A stretch of 64,000 nt of DNA from CAMEON01 sp045128275 (GTDB lineage: Bacteria; Bacillota; Clostridia; Oscillospirales; CAG-272). The stretch spans positions 17,101 through 81,100 of the forward strand of contig JBGVRH010000017.1 in the NCBI GenBank assembly GCA_045128275.1, written 5' to 3'. The notes under the pieces are model-generated. The model made no database searches, was not told the origin of the DNA, and saw nothing but the letters and a program-made list of their open reading frames with translations. Every line of letters begins with the position of its first letter. Position 1 is the stretch's first letter. Both the position numbers and the translations under genes were made by a program. Shown piece by piece: positions 43,114-52,081 of the stretch.

Positions 43114-43920
43114 TTACAGGCAGAAATGCATGAACCGCATGACCTCAAAATAGTCATCCGACTCGAATCTCACGGTCTTGGCATCCACCGCCACCGCCCC
43201 GGGGTAGAAGGAGTAGCTGTGGGCCTTGTTCCAGTCGTTGTACTCCACCGTGATGACGAAGTGATCGGGGAGGGGCAGGATGCAGTCCGACAGATCCTCG
43301 CGGGAGAGGGCGGCCTTCATGCCCTTGAAGATCTCCTCACGCACCACCTCGGGGTGGCGGGAGATCACCGCCGAGCCGTGACCCGTCTTGGCCACCACGG
43401 TGGTGATGCCGGGGATGAGCTTCTTGGCGAAGTCGCAAAGGGCCTCGTCCCCCGCCAAAAAGACGATGGGAATGCCTCTGTAGGCGGCCATGTAGGCGTT
43501 GATGAGGAACTCGGGGCAGGGCAGGCCGTTGAGAGTGACCCGCTGGACGCTGGTGGTCATGGTGTGGGACAGGGGGTTGCCGTCGTTGACCGCCTCGCAG
43601 TGGTAGCCCGTGAAGGCCACGGCATCGAAGTCCTCCCGATCCAGGCCTCCCATCATGCAGTAGCAGTCCTTGCTCCAGCCGCGGATGAGGGTGGCGGTCT
43701 TGGGCAGACCCATGGGGTTGATGTTGCGGGCGGAATCGTGGGCATCCTTGACGGTGGATATATACCCCGCCTGCTCGGCACCTCTGGCGGCGGCATCCAC
43801 CTCGGCGGTCATGCGCTCGCTGAAATAGCCGTAGTTGCGGCCGCCGTTGGCCTCGGTCTCCTCCCATGCGGTGATGCCGCAGGTGCCTTCGATATCGGCG
43901 CTGATGAATAGCTTTTTCAT
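43114..43920 (-). CDS. M55 family D-aminopeptidase (DppA-like)
   Basis: A 268-residue protein. The N-terminus KKLFISADIEGTCGI holds the Asp/Glu zinc ligands of DppA, followed by AHDSARNINP (His), AFTGYHC (His) and GHGSAVI. The family forms a decameric zinc enzyme releasing D-Ala from D-peptides, often linked to peptidoglycan recycling or sporulation. The start at 43920 is preferred because the ATG six codons earlier overlaps the AAAGGAATTCC ribosome binding site. It stands alone between terminators; repeat F3 lies immediately upstream. Confidence 0.92.
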   Translation of the reverse strand: MKKLFISADIEGTCGITAWEETEANGGRNYGYFSERMTAEVDAAARGAEQAGYISTVKDAHDSARNINPMGLPKTATLIRGWSKDCYCMMGGLDREDFDAVAFTGYHCEAVNDGNPLSHTMTTSVQRVTLNGLPCPEFLINAYMAAYRGIPIVFLAGDEALCDFAKKLIPGITTVVAKTGHGSAVISRHPEVVREEIFKGMKAALSREDLSDCILPLPDHFVITVEYNDWNKAHSYSFYPGAVAVDAKTVRFESDDYFEVMRFMHFCL

Positions 43921-43948
43921 GGTAGGAATTCCTTTCATGGGGAAAATT

Positions 43949-44167
43949 CAAATTTGGGTTTATCTGTGGGATACACATCCCTTTTACGCATCAAATACAC
44001 CAATGGGGAAGGGGCCCCATGGGGGTTTCCTCTATGCTACCCACTATCAATTCTCTTGGCATATCTATGCTTTTTTTGAAGGTTTTTGGAGTTCTTAGAA
44101 CCTTTTTGCAAAAAGGTTCTAAGCCGCCGGAGGCCGTTCCCCCACTCCCCGACAAACCCCAATTTGA
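43949..44167. repeat. Terminal-box element F3 (inverted copy, about 219 bp)
   Basis: Begins with CAAATTTGGGTTTATCTG and ends with CCGACAAACCCCAATTTG. The interior is the reverse complement of the F1/F2 interior, with GGTTCTAAGC in place of the usual GGTTCTTGGC. Both stem arms changed together (TTCTTAGAACC with GGTTCTAAG), so pairing is preserved. It separates the M55 gene from the convergent terminator region. Confidence 0.88.
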
Positions 44168-44181
44168 AATTTTTCCCAACA

Positions 44182-44224
44182 AAAAGATCCCCTGCCCAAT
44201 ACGGACAGGGGATCTTTTTGCACT
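44182..44224. terminator. Terminator downstream of the 44230 gene
   Basis: AAAAAGATCCCCTGCC-loop-GGACAGGGGATCTTTTT, symmetric and able to work on both strands. Confidence 0.88.
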
Positions 44225-44229
44225 TTCGA

Positions 44230-44901
44230 TCAATAGAACCACTCGATATTCTTCTGCACGTACCCCAGCATACGGCGGCGGAGGTACTTGGCGTTGCCGA
44301 TGAGGAAGTCGCGGAGCCACTCGGTATCGTCGCGGCCCGACGCGCTGTTGAAGGCGTGGTAGAGAGCCTTGGCCATGGCCTCCTCGCCGTTCTCCTCCAG
44401 GGCGTCCAGAAGGGCATCGACGGTGGCGGGGGTGGCGCAGAGGAAGAGAGCCCAGCCCTCGGGGCGATCCAGCTCCACCAGATCGTAGAGCATCTTGTAG
44501 GCGGTCAGAGGGCGGTAGACGTCGCCTACACCGAAGCGGCCGGTGCCGTTGTCGGCCAGGATGTTGTCTGCCCAGAGCTTTTCCTGGGAGGTGGACAGAG
44601 TGGTGAGGAAATAGCTCATGCGGCTGTTGACACGGTCAAAGTTCAGCTCCTCGGCGGGGATATTGCGCTGGGTCTTGGTGTCGTACAGGAAGAAGTTGGG
44701 ATCGTTGTCACGGCCCAGGTACAGGGTAAAGAGCAGACCCAGACCCATGAGGATGCACAGGATGGAGATGATGACGAAGCAGACCTTAAAGAAGGCGGCA
44801 GCCCCGGGAACCACGAACAAAAGCAGCGAAATGCCGCCCAGAATCAGCACGCCGGCCACGACCAGCAGCACGATCGCCATATTCTTGGAATTGATCTTCA
44901 T
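44230..44901 (-). CDS. Two-helix membrane protein with cytosolic helical domain, unknown function
   Basis: A 223-residue protein. Two hydrophobic helices near the N-terminus (about residues 8-31 and 36-60) are followed by a soluble, mainly helical domain (RVNSRMSYFLTT..., LVELDRPEGWALFLCATPATVDALLDALEENGEEAMAKALYHAF). I recognise no family. The start at 44901 follows AGAGGGG; longer frames would include the promoter region. It is divergent from spoIVA and has its own sigma-A promoter, so it is probably a vegetative gene. Confidence 0.7.
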   Translation of the reverse strand: MKINSKNMAIVLLVVAGVLILGGISLLLFVVPGAAAFFKVCFVIISILCILMGLGLLFTLYLGRDNDPNFFLYDTKTQRNIPAEELNFDRVNSRMSYFLTTLSTSQEKLWADNILADNGTGRFGVGDVYRPLTAYKMLYDLVELDRPEGWALFLCATPATVDALLDALEENGEEAMAKALYHAFNSASGRDDTEWLRDFLIGNAKYLRRRMLGYVQKNIEWFY

Positions 44902-44955
44902 ATGTATATAACCCCTCTCTGCCGCTTGACGCGGCGGCAAAACATTCATAGTTTG

Positions 44956-44984
44956 ATTATACCATAAATCTTTTGAAATTGCAA
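44956..44984 (-). promoter_or_regulatory. Sigma-A promoter of the 44230-44901 gene
   Basis: On the minus strand TTGCAA (44979-44984), 17 bp, TATAAT (44956-44961). Confidence 0.85.
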
Positions 44985-45094
44985 GGGCTTTGGGGAATTT
45001 TCTTGGAGTTTCGGACAAAAACAGGGTTCTGTTTTTTCCGGTATCGCCATATACTGAACCGACACAATCCAATCACGGTTCACGGAGGTATACA

Positions 45095-46573
45095 ATGGCC
45101 GACCATTCCATCTACAAAGACATAGCCGAGCGCACGGGCGGGGATATTTACATCGGGGTGGTGGGCCCCGTCCGCTCGGGGAAATCCACCTTCATCAAGC
45201 GGTTCATGGAGTCCCTGGTTCTCCCCAACATGGGGGACGGCTACTCCCGCGAGCGGGCCAGGGACGAGATGCCCCAGTCCGCGGCGGGCAAGACCGTCAT
45301 GACCACCGAGCCCAAGTTCATCCCCGACGAGGCGGTGACCGTCACCCTGGACGGCGCGGCCACCATGCGGGTCAAGATGATCGACTGCGTGGGTTACGTA
45401 GTCCCCGAGGCTCTGGGCACCATCGAGAACGGCCAGCCCCGCATGGTGCGGACTCCCTGGAGCGAGGAGCCCATGCCCTTCGTGGAGGCCGCCGAGATGG
45501 GCACTCACAAGGTCATCACCGAGCACGCCACCATCGGTATGCTGGTCACCACCGACGGCACCATCGGGGATATCTCCCGCGAGTCCTACGTGGAGGCCGA
45601 GGAGCGGGTGGTCAGAGAGCTGAAGGAGCTGGGCAAGCCCTTCGCCATGATCCTCAATTCCGCCCGACCGAGCGCTGACAGTACCGTGGCCCTGGCCTAC
45701 GAGCTGGAGGCCAAGTACGGTGTCCCCGTGGCTCTGGTATCCTGCATGGATCTGGATGCCGAGGATATCCGCCATATCCTGGAGCTGGTGCTCCACGAGT
45801 TCCCTGTGTCCGAGGTGCGGGTGAAGCTCCCCGCCTGGATCACCGCCCTGGAGCCCGCCCATCCCATCCACGCCGCCCTTATGGCCCAGCTCCGCCGTGC
45901 CGCCGACCGCGTGGAGCGCATCGGGGATATCCGCGAGGCCTTCTCCGACTTTGCCGAATGTGAGTACGTGGAGGCCGCCGAGGTGGAGGACGTGGATCTG
46001 GGTCGAGGGCAGGCCCGCATCGCTTTGAAGATGGCGGAGGGACTGTACTATCGGGTGCTGTCCGAGCTGTCGGGCTTCGCCATCGACGGGGAGGAGTCTC
46101 TCATCGGTCTTCTGCGGGAGCTGGCGGAGGTCAAGGCCTCCTACGACAAGGTGGCCGAGGCTCTGCGGGACTGCGAGGAGGGAGGCTACGGCATCGTCAT
46201 GCCCGAGGTGGCGGATATGCACCTCGACGAGCCCGAGATCGTGCGGCAGTCGGGAGGCTACGGGGTACGGCTCAAGGCCTCTGCCCCCTCCATCCACATG
46301 ATCCGCGCCAACATCGAGGCCGAGGTCAACCCCATCGTGGGGAGTGAGCAGCAGTCCGAGGATCTGGTGCGGTACATGCTGCGGGAGTTCGACGAGGATC
46401 CCGCCCGCATCTGGGAGTCCAATATGTTCGGGAAAAGCCTCTACGAGCTGGTGGGGGAGAGCATCCACACCAAGCTGGAGCATATGCCCGAGGCATCCCG
46501 GATGAAGCTGTCCGAGACCCTGGAGAGGATCATCAACGAGGGGAGCGGGGGGTTGATCTGTATCTTGTTGTGA
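45095..46573 (+). CDS. spoIVA: Stage IV sporulation protein A (spore coat morphogenetic ATPase)
   Basis: A 492-residue SpoIVA. The N-terminal DIYIGVVGPVRSGKSTFIKRFM contains the Walker A motif; FIPDEAV, MIDCVGYVVPEALG and TDGTIGDI are all typical of this highly conserved family, as is the hydrophobic C-terminus ending GLICILL. SpoIVA polymerises with ATP hydrolysis on the forespore surface to form the coat base. CGGAGG precedes the ATG at 45095. A CATATACT word at 45048-45055 could be a sigma-E -10 element, but no good -35 is seen. Confidence 0.97.
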   Translation: MADHSIYKDIAERTGGDIYIGVVGPVRSGKSTFIKRFMESLVLPNMGDGYSRERARDEMPQSAAGKTVMTTEPKFIPDEAVTVTLDGAATMRVKMIDCVGYVVPEALGTIENGQPRMVRTPWSEEPMPFVEAAEMGTHKVITEHATIGMLVTTDGTIGDISRESYVEAEERVVRELKELGKPFAMILNSARPSADSTVALAYELEAKYGVPVALVSCMDLDAEDIRHILELVLHEFPVSEVRVKLPAWITALEPAHPIHAALMAQLRRAADRVERIGDIREAFSDFAECEYVEAAEVEDVDLGRGQARIALKMAEGLYYRVLSELSGFAIDGEESLIGLLRELAEVKASYDKVAEALRDCEEGGYGIVMPEVADMHLDEPEIVRQSGGYGVRLKASAPSIHMIRANIEAEVNPIVGSEQQSEDLVRYMLREFDEDPARIWESNMFGKSLYELVGESIHTKLEHMPEASRMKLSETLERIINEGSGGLICILL

Positions 46574-46708
46574 GAGAATAGAGAAGAGTGAAGAGAGAAA
46601 AGAGAAGAGAAATGGTTGGAAACCTTCGGTTTCCCGCATTTAAATTAAATGAACAAATCCGAAGGATTTGCACCTTCACTTTTCGCTTTTCACTCTTCAC
46701 TCTTCACT
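46573..46708. repeat. GTGAAGA heptad module without terminal boxes (C3)
   Basis: GAAGAGTGAAGAGAGAAAA-type heptads (46575-46610) face CTTTTCACTCTTCACTCTTCACT (about 46686-46708). The core has GGAAACCTTCGGTTTCC and AAATCCGAAGGATTT hairpins. It is the same module as C1, C2 and C4 but lacks the CAAATT palindromes. It starts at the spoIVA stop codon. Confidence 0.8.
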
Positions 46709-46751
46709 AAAAAACGAAGCGGAGTCTCAAAAAGACCCCGCTTCGTTTTTT
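46709..46751 (-). terminator. Terminator of the glycosidase-isomerase-GDPD operon
   Basis: AAAAAACGAAGCGG...CCGCTTCGTTTTTT; symmetric, so it may also end spoIVA transcripts. The T run includes the GDPD stop codon. Confidence 0.88.
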
Positions 46752-47487
46752 ACTCAATGGTATTCTTCCCTTCCAGAATATTGGAGGTGATCTGATCCAC
46801 GCCCCAGGAGGCCAGCTCCTCGCCCCGCTCGGCGGTGTCCACCGTCCAGCAGTTGATGGTAAGGCCTGCGGCGTGCATGGCCTTGACCCGCTCCTCGGTG
46901 AGGGAGGAATGGAGAATATCAATATCCAGCTTGTCGGTCACCAGCTTGGCGATCAGCTCGTCGGAGTTGTCCCCCGTGAGGAATTGGCAGGACTGCTCGG
47001 GGAGGATGGCGCGCACCTTCAGGAGGTTATCGTAGTGGAAGGATATGAAGGTGACCCCGTCCAGGTAGTCGTAGCTCTTGATCAGCTCGACGAAGGCGGC
47101 GGTCTCCTCGTCGGTGAAGGCCGATTTCAGCTCCAGGATGCAGTGCTTTTCATACTTCTTGCAGATGGTGATGTAGTTCTCCAGGCTGGGGAGGCGGAGG
47201 TCATAGCGATCCTTGGTGCCGTCGGTGTCGTAGAGGACGATCTCACGGAGCAGCTCCCACGGGGTTGCCTCCATGGTGACGTTGACACCGCCCACACGGT
47301 TGGCGCGGCCATCGTGGTTGACCACGAAGTGACCGTCGGAGGTGCGGTAGATGTCGGTCTCGATGCCGTAGTAGTTGCGGTTGCCCGCGGCCACGAAGGC
47401 GGAGGCGGTGTTCTCCCGCTCCAGACCTGACAGGCCGCGGTGAGCCACCACGCGGGTGGTCTTGTTGTCGAATTTGATGGTATTCAT
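46750..47487 (-). CDS. Glycerophosphodiester phosphodiesterase family protein
   Basis: A 245-residue GDPD TIM barrel. VVAHRGLSGLERENTASAF (His/Arg and Glu), GIETDIYRTSDGHFVVNHD (Glu, Asp, His) and ILELKS are the GlpQ/UgpQ signature residues. It has no signal peptide, so it acts in the cytosol on glycerophosphodiesters or related compounds. AAAAGGAG lies 6 bases before the chosen ATG. It is the last gene of a three-gene operon behind a large glycosidase and a sugar isomerase, 17 bases after the latter. Confidence 0.9.
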   Translation of the reverse strand: MNTIKFDNKTTRVVAHRGLSGLERENTASAFVAAGNRNYYGIETDIYRTSDGHFVVNHDGRANRVGGVNVTMEATPWELLREIVLYDTDGTKDRYDLRLPSLENYITICKKYEKHCILELKSAFTDEETAAFVELIKSYDYLDGVTFISFHYDNLLKVRAILPEQSCQFLTGDNSDELIAKLVTDKLDIDILHSSLTEERVKAMHAAGLTINCWTVDTAERGEELASWGVDQITSNILEGKNTIE

Positions 47488-47504
47488 AGAAGTTCTCCTT
47501 TTAC

Positions 47505-48332
47505 TCAAAGAGATTGATAGTAGGCCAGCATCTTCTCGGCGCGGCGCAAAAGCTCGGTCAAAATACCGTCCTTTGCCTCGTCGGGGGCATCATAGGACTG
47601 GTGGTGAGCCTCCAGCACCAGCTCTCCCTTATAACCGATATCGTGGAGGATATGCAAAAATTCCTTCCAGTCGATGCTTCCGTCACCGGGGAGAAGATGC
47701 TCGTCGCCGGAGCCCGGGCCGTGGGTGTCCTGGATGTGGAGGGACAGGGGTACCACGTCCAGCTCGCGGAGGATGCTCGGGGTGATGCCGTAGCAGTTGG
47801 CGTGTCCCGTGTCGAAGCACCATCCGAAGCGGGGGGAGTCCACCGCCTTCACCAGCTCAACGATATTGCGCGGGTAGATGGAGGAGCCCCAAAGAATATT
47901 CTCCGAGAGGATGGTCAATCCCAGCTTCTCCGCTATGGGGAGGAGGGGGAGGGTGGCTTCCACATTGATACGGATGAACTCGGCATCGTCGGTGATGATC
48001 TGCCCGCCCATCTCGTGGATGGGGTGGACGACGATGTAGCGTGCCCCCAGGAGAGCCGCCGCCTCAAAGGCGCGCATCTGGGCTTCGCCGCGGTTGCCCG
48101 CGTTGCCGGGGGCGTGGGAGTGGGTATAGGTGACTCCCAGGGCATCGGCCTGACGGCGGAGAGCCATGACCCGCTCCCGCCAGCCATCCCCGTCCAGCAG
48201 ATCCCCCTTGCCGACACAGTAGTCCAGACCAATGTCCAGCGAGGTATAGCCGATGGCCGCCAGACGGTCCAGTATGACCTCCGAGGGGTACGGCGGAGGG
48301 AACACGCAGGTGGTGGTAACGATTCTTTTCAT
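47505..48332 (-). CDS. Sugar phosphate isomerase/epimerase (TIM barrel)
   Basis: A 275-residue xylose-isomerase-like barrel, the third in the window. Candidate metal ligands: ILSENILW (Glu), GWCFDTGHAN (Asp, His), LHIQDTHGPG (His) and LVLEAHH (Glu). It lies between the glycosidase and the GDPD gene with short spacers (66 and 17 bases), supporting a shared catabolic pathway for the sugar released by the upstream enzyme. The substrate is unknown. Confidence 0.85.
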   Translation of the reverse strand: MKRIVTTTCVFPPPYPSEVILDRLAAIGYTSLDIGLDYCVGKGDLLDGDGWRERVMALRRQADALGVTYTHSHAPGNAGNRGEAQMRAFEAAALLGARYIVVHPIHEMGGQIITDDAEFIRINVEATLPLLPIAEKLGLTILSENILWGSSIYPRNIVELVKAVDSPRFGWCFDTGHANCYGITPSILRELDVVPLSLHIQDTHGPGSGDEHLLPGDGSIDWKEFLHILHDIGYKGELVLEAHHQSYDAPDEAKDGILTELLRRAEKMLAYYQSL

Positions 48333-48398
48333 GTTAAATTCCTTATATTTATGATGGTGAGGAAGCCCCCACGGGACTCCCTCACCGAGATAACGGCT

Positions 48399-51300
48399 TT
48401 ATGCCTTCTTCTGTGCCTTGAAGATGAATCCGCGCAGACCGCTCTTGAGCAGGCTGTAGTCATCCGTCCAAGCATTGCCGCCTGTGACGAAGTTGCCGGG
48501 GCCGCAAGCACCTGCAGGCTTATCCACCTCATGGAGCGGGCCGAAGACGTTGGTGCGGACACCCTCCACGATCACGCTGATGGGCAGACCGTTCTTGTAG
48601 GCCTCGGTGATATCGGCCTCGTAGGGATCCCAGCCCAGGACGGTGGTCTTGCCGGCGGCGTTGACCTTGACGCAACCGCCCGTGAACTCCTTGGGAGTCA
48701 GGACGATGCGGTCGGCATCCTTGGCGGCATCGCCCAGGATGTTCTCAAAGTCCTCGGGGGTGAGGATGTACTCCATGTTGCCCGTGTAGAAGGGCAGATC
48801 GTAGGCTGCATAGTTGTCACAGCCGATGAGACCCGGGGTGCCCACGATGGTGCGCTTCTTGCCGTCCACCTTGACACCGAAGATACCCACCAGGTAGAGG
48901 GCCTCCACGTTGGTGGTACGCATGAAGGTCACGTCGATGGTAACTTCATTCCGTCCCGGCTTGAGAGCCTCTGCGGGGATCTTCATCTTCTTGAAGCAGT
49001 CGTCCACCCAGAAGTCGTTGATATCCTCGTTGTGCAGCTCCACGCCGTTGATCTTGTACTGATTCAGCTCGGGACGCTCACCCGCCAGGATGATATCGAA
49101 CTCGGGCATCTCGTCGATGTAGAACTCGTAGGAGAGCTGAAGCTCACCGTACTTCTTGGTATCGTTGAGCTTGGCATACCAGGGCTGGAGCATACCGCCG
49201 CCGCGCCACTCGATGCCGATATCCGAGCGGATCTGTCTGTCCGCCCACAGGGCCTCGGCCTCGTCGTGCCACTCCCCATCCTTCCAGCGCCACTTGCACC
49301 AGTCAAGGACGCAGACGTTGGGCTCATGGGCGGCATAGGGGAACTCGCCCGTCAGGGTCTCGGAGGCCACCGTCTCATACTCGGTGACGGCGGGCAGATC
49401 CTCGGCGCACTTGGTCAGCACGAAGCAACGGGTGCCTGCGGCCTCCAGATCCATGCTGATGTAGTAGGTACCGCTGACCTCCCCCGCCAGAGCGGAGGCA
49501 TCGTAGCGGGTACCGTTCTCCAGATCCCACTCCTCCACGGCATAGCCTGCGGGGGCCTTGATGGCCAGGGTCAGATTCTCTCTGGGATTTGCGCGGTCGG
49601 TGTTCAGCACCACCACGGCGTAACCGTCGCCGCCGAAGTCCTTGCGCACCTGGGCGAACACGGCCTTCTCGGTCTCACCCTCGCCGTTGGTGATGGCAAC
49701 GAACTCGCAGGCGTTCTCGCGGACGGCGGCCACCAGAGCGGCCTCGTCGTAGGGGATGGTGATGCCCTGCTCGGCAAGCTTGGCAGGCTCGTCGGAAGCG
49801 ATGGCGTTGACGTAGGCAGGAGCATCACCGCAGAAGATGACCTTACCGCCCTTGGCCATGAAGTCCTTGAGGAGTGCCAGGGTGGTGGGACGGATGGTGA
49901 GCATATTGGAGACGATGACGGTCTTATAGGAAGCCTGACCCACGCGGAGGATGGGGGTACCGTCTACGGTATCCACCGAGGCCATGCGGGACATCATCTC
50001 CTCCTCGCCGTAGTCGAAGTCGATCTGATGGTCGGTGAGGTAGTGGAAGAGCTGGGCGTAGCGACGCTCGTAGGGAGCCACGTCGGGGGAGACGTTGGAG
50101 ATCCACTGTGCCCAACCGGCATAGGCCTGGCACCATACCGACTCGATGGGATTCAGCAGAAGGACGTCACAGGCGGGCGCACCCTCGGAGAGGACAAGAC
50201 CCATGCGGGCGAAGTAGTCCTCGACCTTGGAGTAGTCCTTATACCAGGGAGACTGGTGGAGGATGGAGGCGGGGTAGTCGCGCTTGGACTCACCCTCCAT
50301 GGTATACCAGGACAGGTGCTGGCAACGGAGGTTGATGCCGAACAGGGCCTGCCAGTCGCCCACGGTCTTGTGAGCCTTGAAGTCGAACTGCCAGCCGGTA
50401 CAGCCGTACAGCTCCGAGAGCAGCCACTTCTTGCCCAGCTGACGGGCGGCGGAGGCCAGCTGCTTGACGATCCAGTAGCAGCGGTTATGCTCGGTCAGCA
50501 CGTCCACGCCGGGGTAGCCCATGTACTCGTAGAAGCGCATGAGGGAGCCGTTGGGGACGGTCTGGTTCATGAGGCTGTCCTCGTGGAGGACGTGACCCGT
50601 GAACTGGATGCCGTGATCGTTGCACCAATCGTTGAGAGGCTTGGCGAAGCGCTCCAGGAAGAGAGCGTTGGCCAGGTCGATGTAGTGGAGCTTGACGGGG
50701 GCCACGATCTCGCCGTTCTTACGGTAGAACAGCTCGGGGAGGATGGGACGGCAGGCAAAGCCGTAGCGGGTCTCGAACTCCTCGAAGATGTCGTCCGTCC
50801 AGGCGGTGGCGCAGGACATAACGCCGTCATGCTCGCGGCGGTTGTCGAAGCAGTGACCGCGGTGAGGCTCGTCGGTGAAGATGCCCTTGATGCTTCTGCC
50901 GAGGCGGTCGCCGCAACGCTGGGCGTACTCCTCGTGGGTCATCTCGATGAACTTATCGGTGGCCTTGCGGCTCATGGTGTCGATGTAGGTGGTGCCGTTG
51001 TAGTTGGAGTTGGGGGCATCGGGCACGATGGCGAAGCGCAGAGCCTTCCACTCACCGGGCTCGTTTGCGGCGGCCTCGTTCAGCTCCTCGATGGCGGCCT
51101 TCACGGCGCGCTGAGCGCACTTGCAGCAGGCGATGGAGGCGGTGTCCAGCTCCTTATAGGTGTAGAGGTTGAGACCGTCCAGCTTGGCTACGTACAGGGC
51201 GAAGGACTCGGCGTTCCAGTCCACCTTGTCGGGGGCGGACTCGTAGACGTACAGGGACTTCATGCGGTACTGGGGATCCACCGTGACCTTACCGCCGGCA

Positions 51301-51587
51301 GAGCCCGAGGGCCAACGATCCTCGTCGTAGAGCCAGGCCTCCATGCCGTCCTCCTCGGCGGCATCGGCCACCTCGTTGATGAGGTCGAACCACTCCTCAC
51401 CCAGATACTCGGTGATGAGTCCCGCGCGGGAGTGCATGAAGTAGCCGCCAAGTCCCATCTCCTTCATGACGTGGGCCTGACGCACCAGCTCCTCGCCGCG
51501 AAGCTCGCCGTTCCAAGACCAGAAGGGCTTGCCGCGATACTCCACCGAGGGGGAGGCAAAGGACGCAATGATCTGCTTCTTATCCAT
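48399..51587 (-). CDS. Large cytosolic glycoside hydrolase (GH106/GH2-like, possible alpha-L-rhamnosidase)
   Basis: A 1062-residue protein without signal peptide. The N-terminal PFWSWNGELRGEELVRQAHVMKEMGLGGYFMHSR and the following LYDEDRWPSGSAGG are characteristic of large glycosidases annotated as GH106-like; IFTDEPHRGH and LSELYGC contain acidic residues that may be catalytic. The C-terminal approximately 300 residues form beta-sandwich, jelly-roll-like modules (WRGGGMLQPWYAKLNDTKKYGELQLSYEF...). I cannot assign the substrate. Strong GAGAGGAG ribosome binding site; promoter at 51659-51687. First gene of the operon. Confidence 0.75.
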   Translation of the reverse strand: MDKKQIIASFASPSVEYRGKPFWSWNGELRGEELVRQAHVMKEMGLGGYFMHSRAGLITEYLGEEWFDLINEVADAAEEDGMEAWLYDEDRWPSGSAGGKVTVDPQYRMKSLYVYESAPDKVDWNAESFALYVAKLDGLNLYTYKELDTASIACCKCAQRAVKAAIEELNEAAANEPGEWKALRFAIVPDAPNSNYNGTTYIDTMSRKATDKFIEMTHEEYAQRCGDRLGRSIKGIFTDEPHRGHCFDNRREHDGVMSCATAWTDDIFEEFETRYGFACRPILPELFYRKNGEIVAPVKLHYIDLANALFLERFAKPLNDWCNDHGIQFTGHVLHEDSLMNQTVPNGSLMRFYEYMGYPGVDVLTEHNRCYWIVKQLASAARQLGKKWLLSELYGCTGWQFDFKAHKTVGDWQALFGINLRCQHLSWYTMEGESKRDYPASILHQSPWYKDYSKVEDYFARMGLVLSEGAPACDVLLLNPIESVWCQAYAGWAQWISNVSPDVAPYERRYAQLFHYLTDHQIDFDYGEEEMMSRMASVDTVDGTPILRVGQASYKTVIVSNMLTIRPTTLALLKDFMAKGGKVIFCGDAPAYVNAIASDEPAKLAEQGITIPYDEAALVAAVRENACEFVAITNGEGETEKAVFAQVRKDFGGDGYAVVVLNTDRANPRENLTLAIKAPAGYAVEEWDLENGTRYDASALAGEVSGTYYISMDLEAAGTRCFVLTKCAEDLPAVTEYETVASETLTGEFPYAAHEPNVCVLDWCKWRWKDGEWHDEAEALWADRQIRSDIGIEWRGGGMLQPWYAKLNDTKKYGELQLSYEFYIDEMPEFDIILAGERPELNQYKINGVELHNEDINDFWVDDCFKKMKIPAEALKPGRNEVTIDVTFMRTTNVEALYLVGIFGVKVDGKKRTIVGTPGLIGCDNYAAYDLPFYTGNMEYILTPEDFENILGDAAKDADRIVLTPKEFTGGCVKVNAAGKTTVLGWDPYEADITEAYKNGLPISVIVEGVRTNVFGPLHEVDKPAGACGPGNFVTGGNAWTDDYSLLKSGLRGFIFKAQKKA

Positions 51588-51658
51588 AATTTTTCTCCTC
51601 TCTGAAAAACGGGATATAAATTTCTTTTTTATGGGGACAGCGATCGCCATCCTTTTTT

Positions 51659-51687
51659 ATTATAACAAATCGCGGGATTTTTTGCAA
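51659..51687 (-). promoter_or_regulatory. Sigma-A promoter of the glycosidase operon
   Basis: On the minus strand TTGCAA (51682-51687), 17 bp, TATAAT (51659-51664). Confidence 0.85.
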
Positions 51688-51923
51688 TAGGGTTGAGGCA
51701 TTTTGTATAAGTTTTTTTAGCAAATCCACCACAGAACATAGCGGTTTTGCCCCGCGGTTTTTGCCGTCGAAGGCCGTCGCGGTGCGGATTTTGTCGTCGT
51801 TTAGATTCCTGTTTCGGTATTATTTTATCGTGTAATGTCGCATCAAATCTGTTTACATTCCGTATTTACTGCCATTTTCGGATTGTTTTTCGCGTTTGTT
51901 TTCTTTTTGTTTACAAATTGTTA

Positions 51924-51953
51924 TTGCAATGTGCACATTTCGTATGGTATAAT
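51924..51953 (+). promoter_or_regulatory. Promoter of the LRR gene
   Basis: TTGCAA (51924-51929), 18 bp, TATAAT (51948-51953), inside an unusually AT-rich stretch (about 51810-51955) for this genome. Confidence 0.75.
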
Positions 51954-51964
51954 GGTGACACAAG

Positions 51965-52078
51965 CAAAAGAGAGCCGACGGCACACACCCGCCGTCGAGA
52001 AACACAAAGCGCCGTCGGGAATCAAGACGGTTCGACGAGGAGGCGGGAAAAACCGCTCCTCATCCGAAAGGAAGGTAC
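51965..52078 (+). promoter_or_regulatory. Structured leader of the LRR gene with alternative stems
   Basis: CCGACGGC (51975-51982) can pair either with GCCGTCG at 51991-51997 or, over 8 bp, with GCCGTCGG at 52011-52018. A further hairpin, GAGGA-g-GCGG (52037-52046) with CCGCTCCTC (52053-52061), precedes the AAAGGAAGG ribosome binding site. The layout suggests a cis-acting RNA; no known class is recognised. Confidence 0.45.
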
Positions 52079-52081
52079 ATC

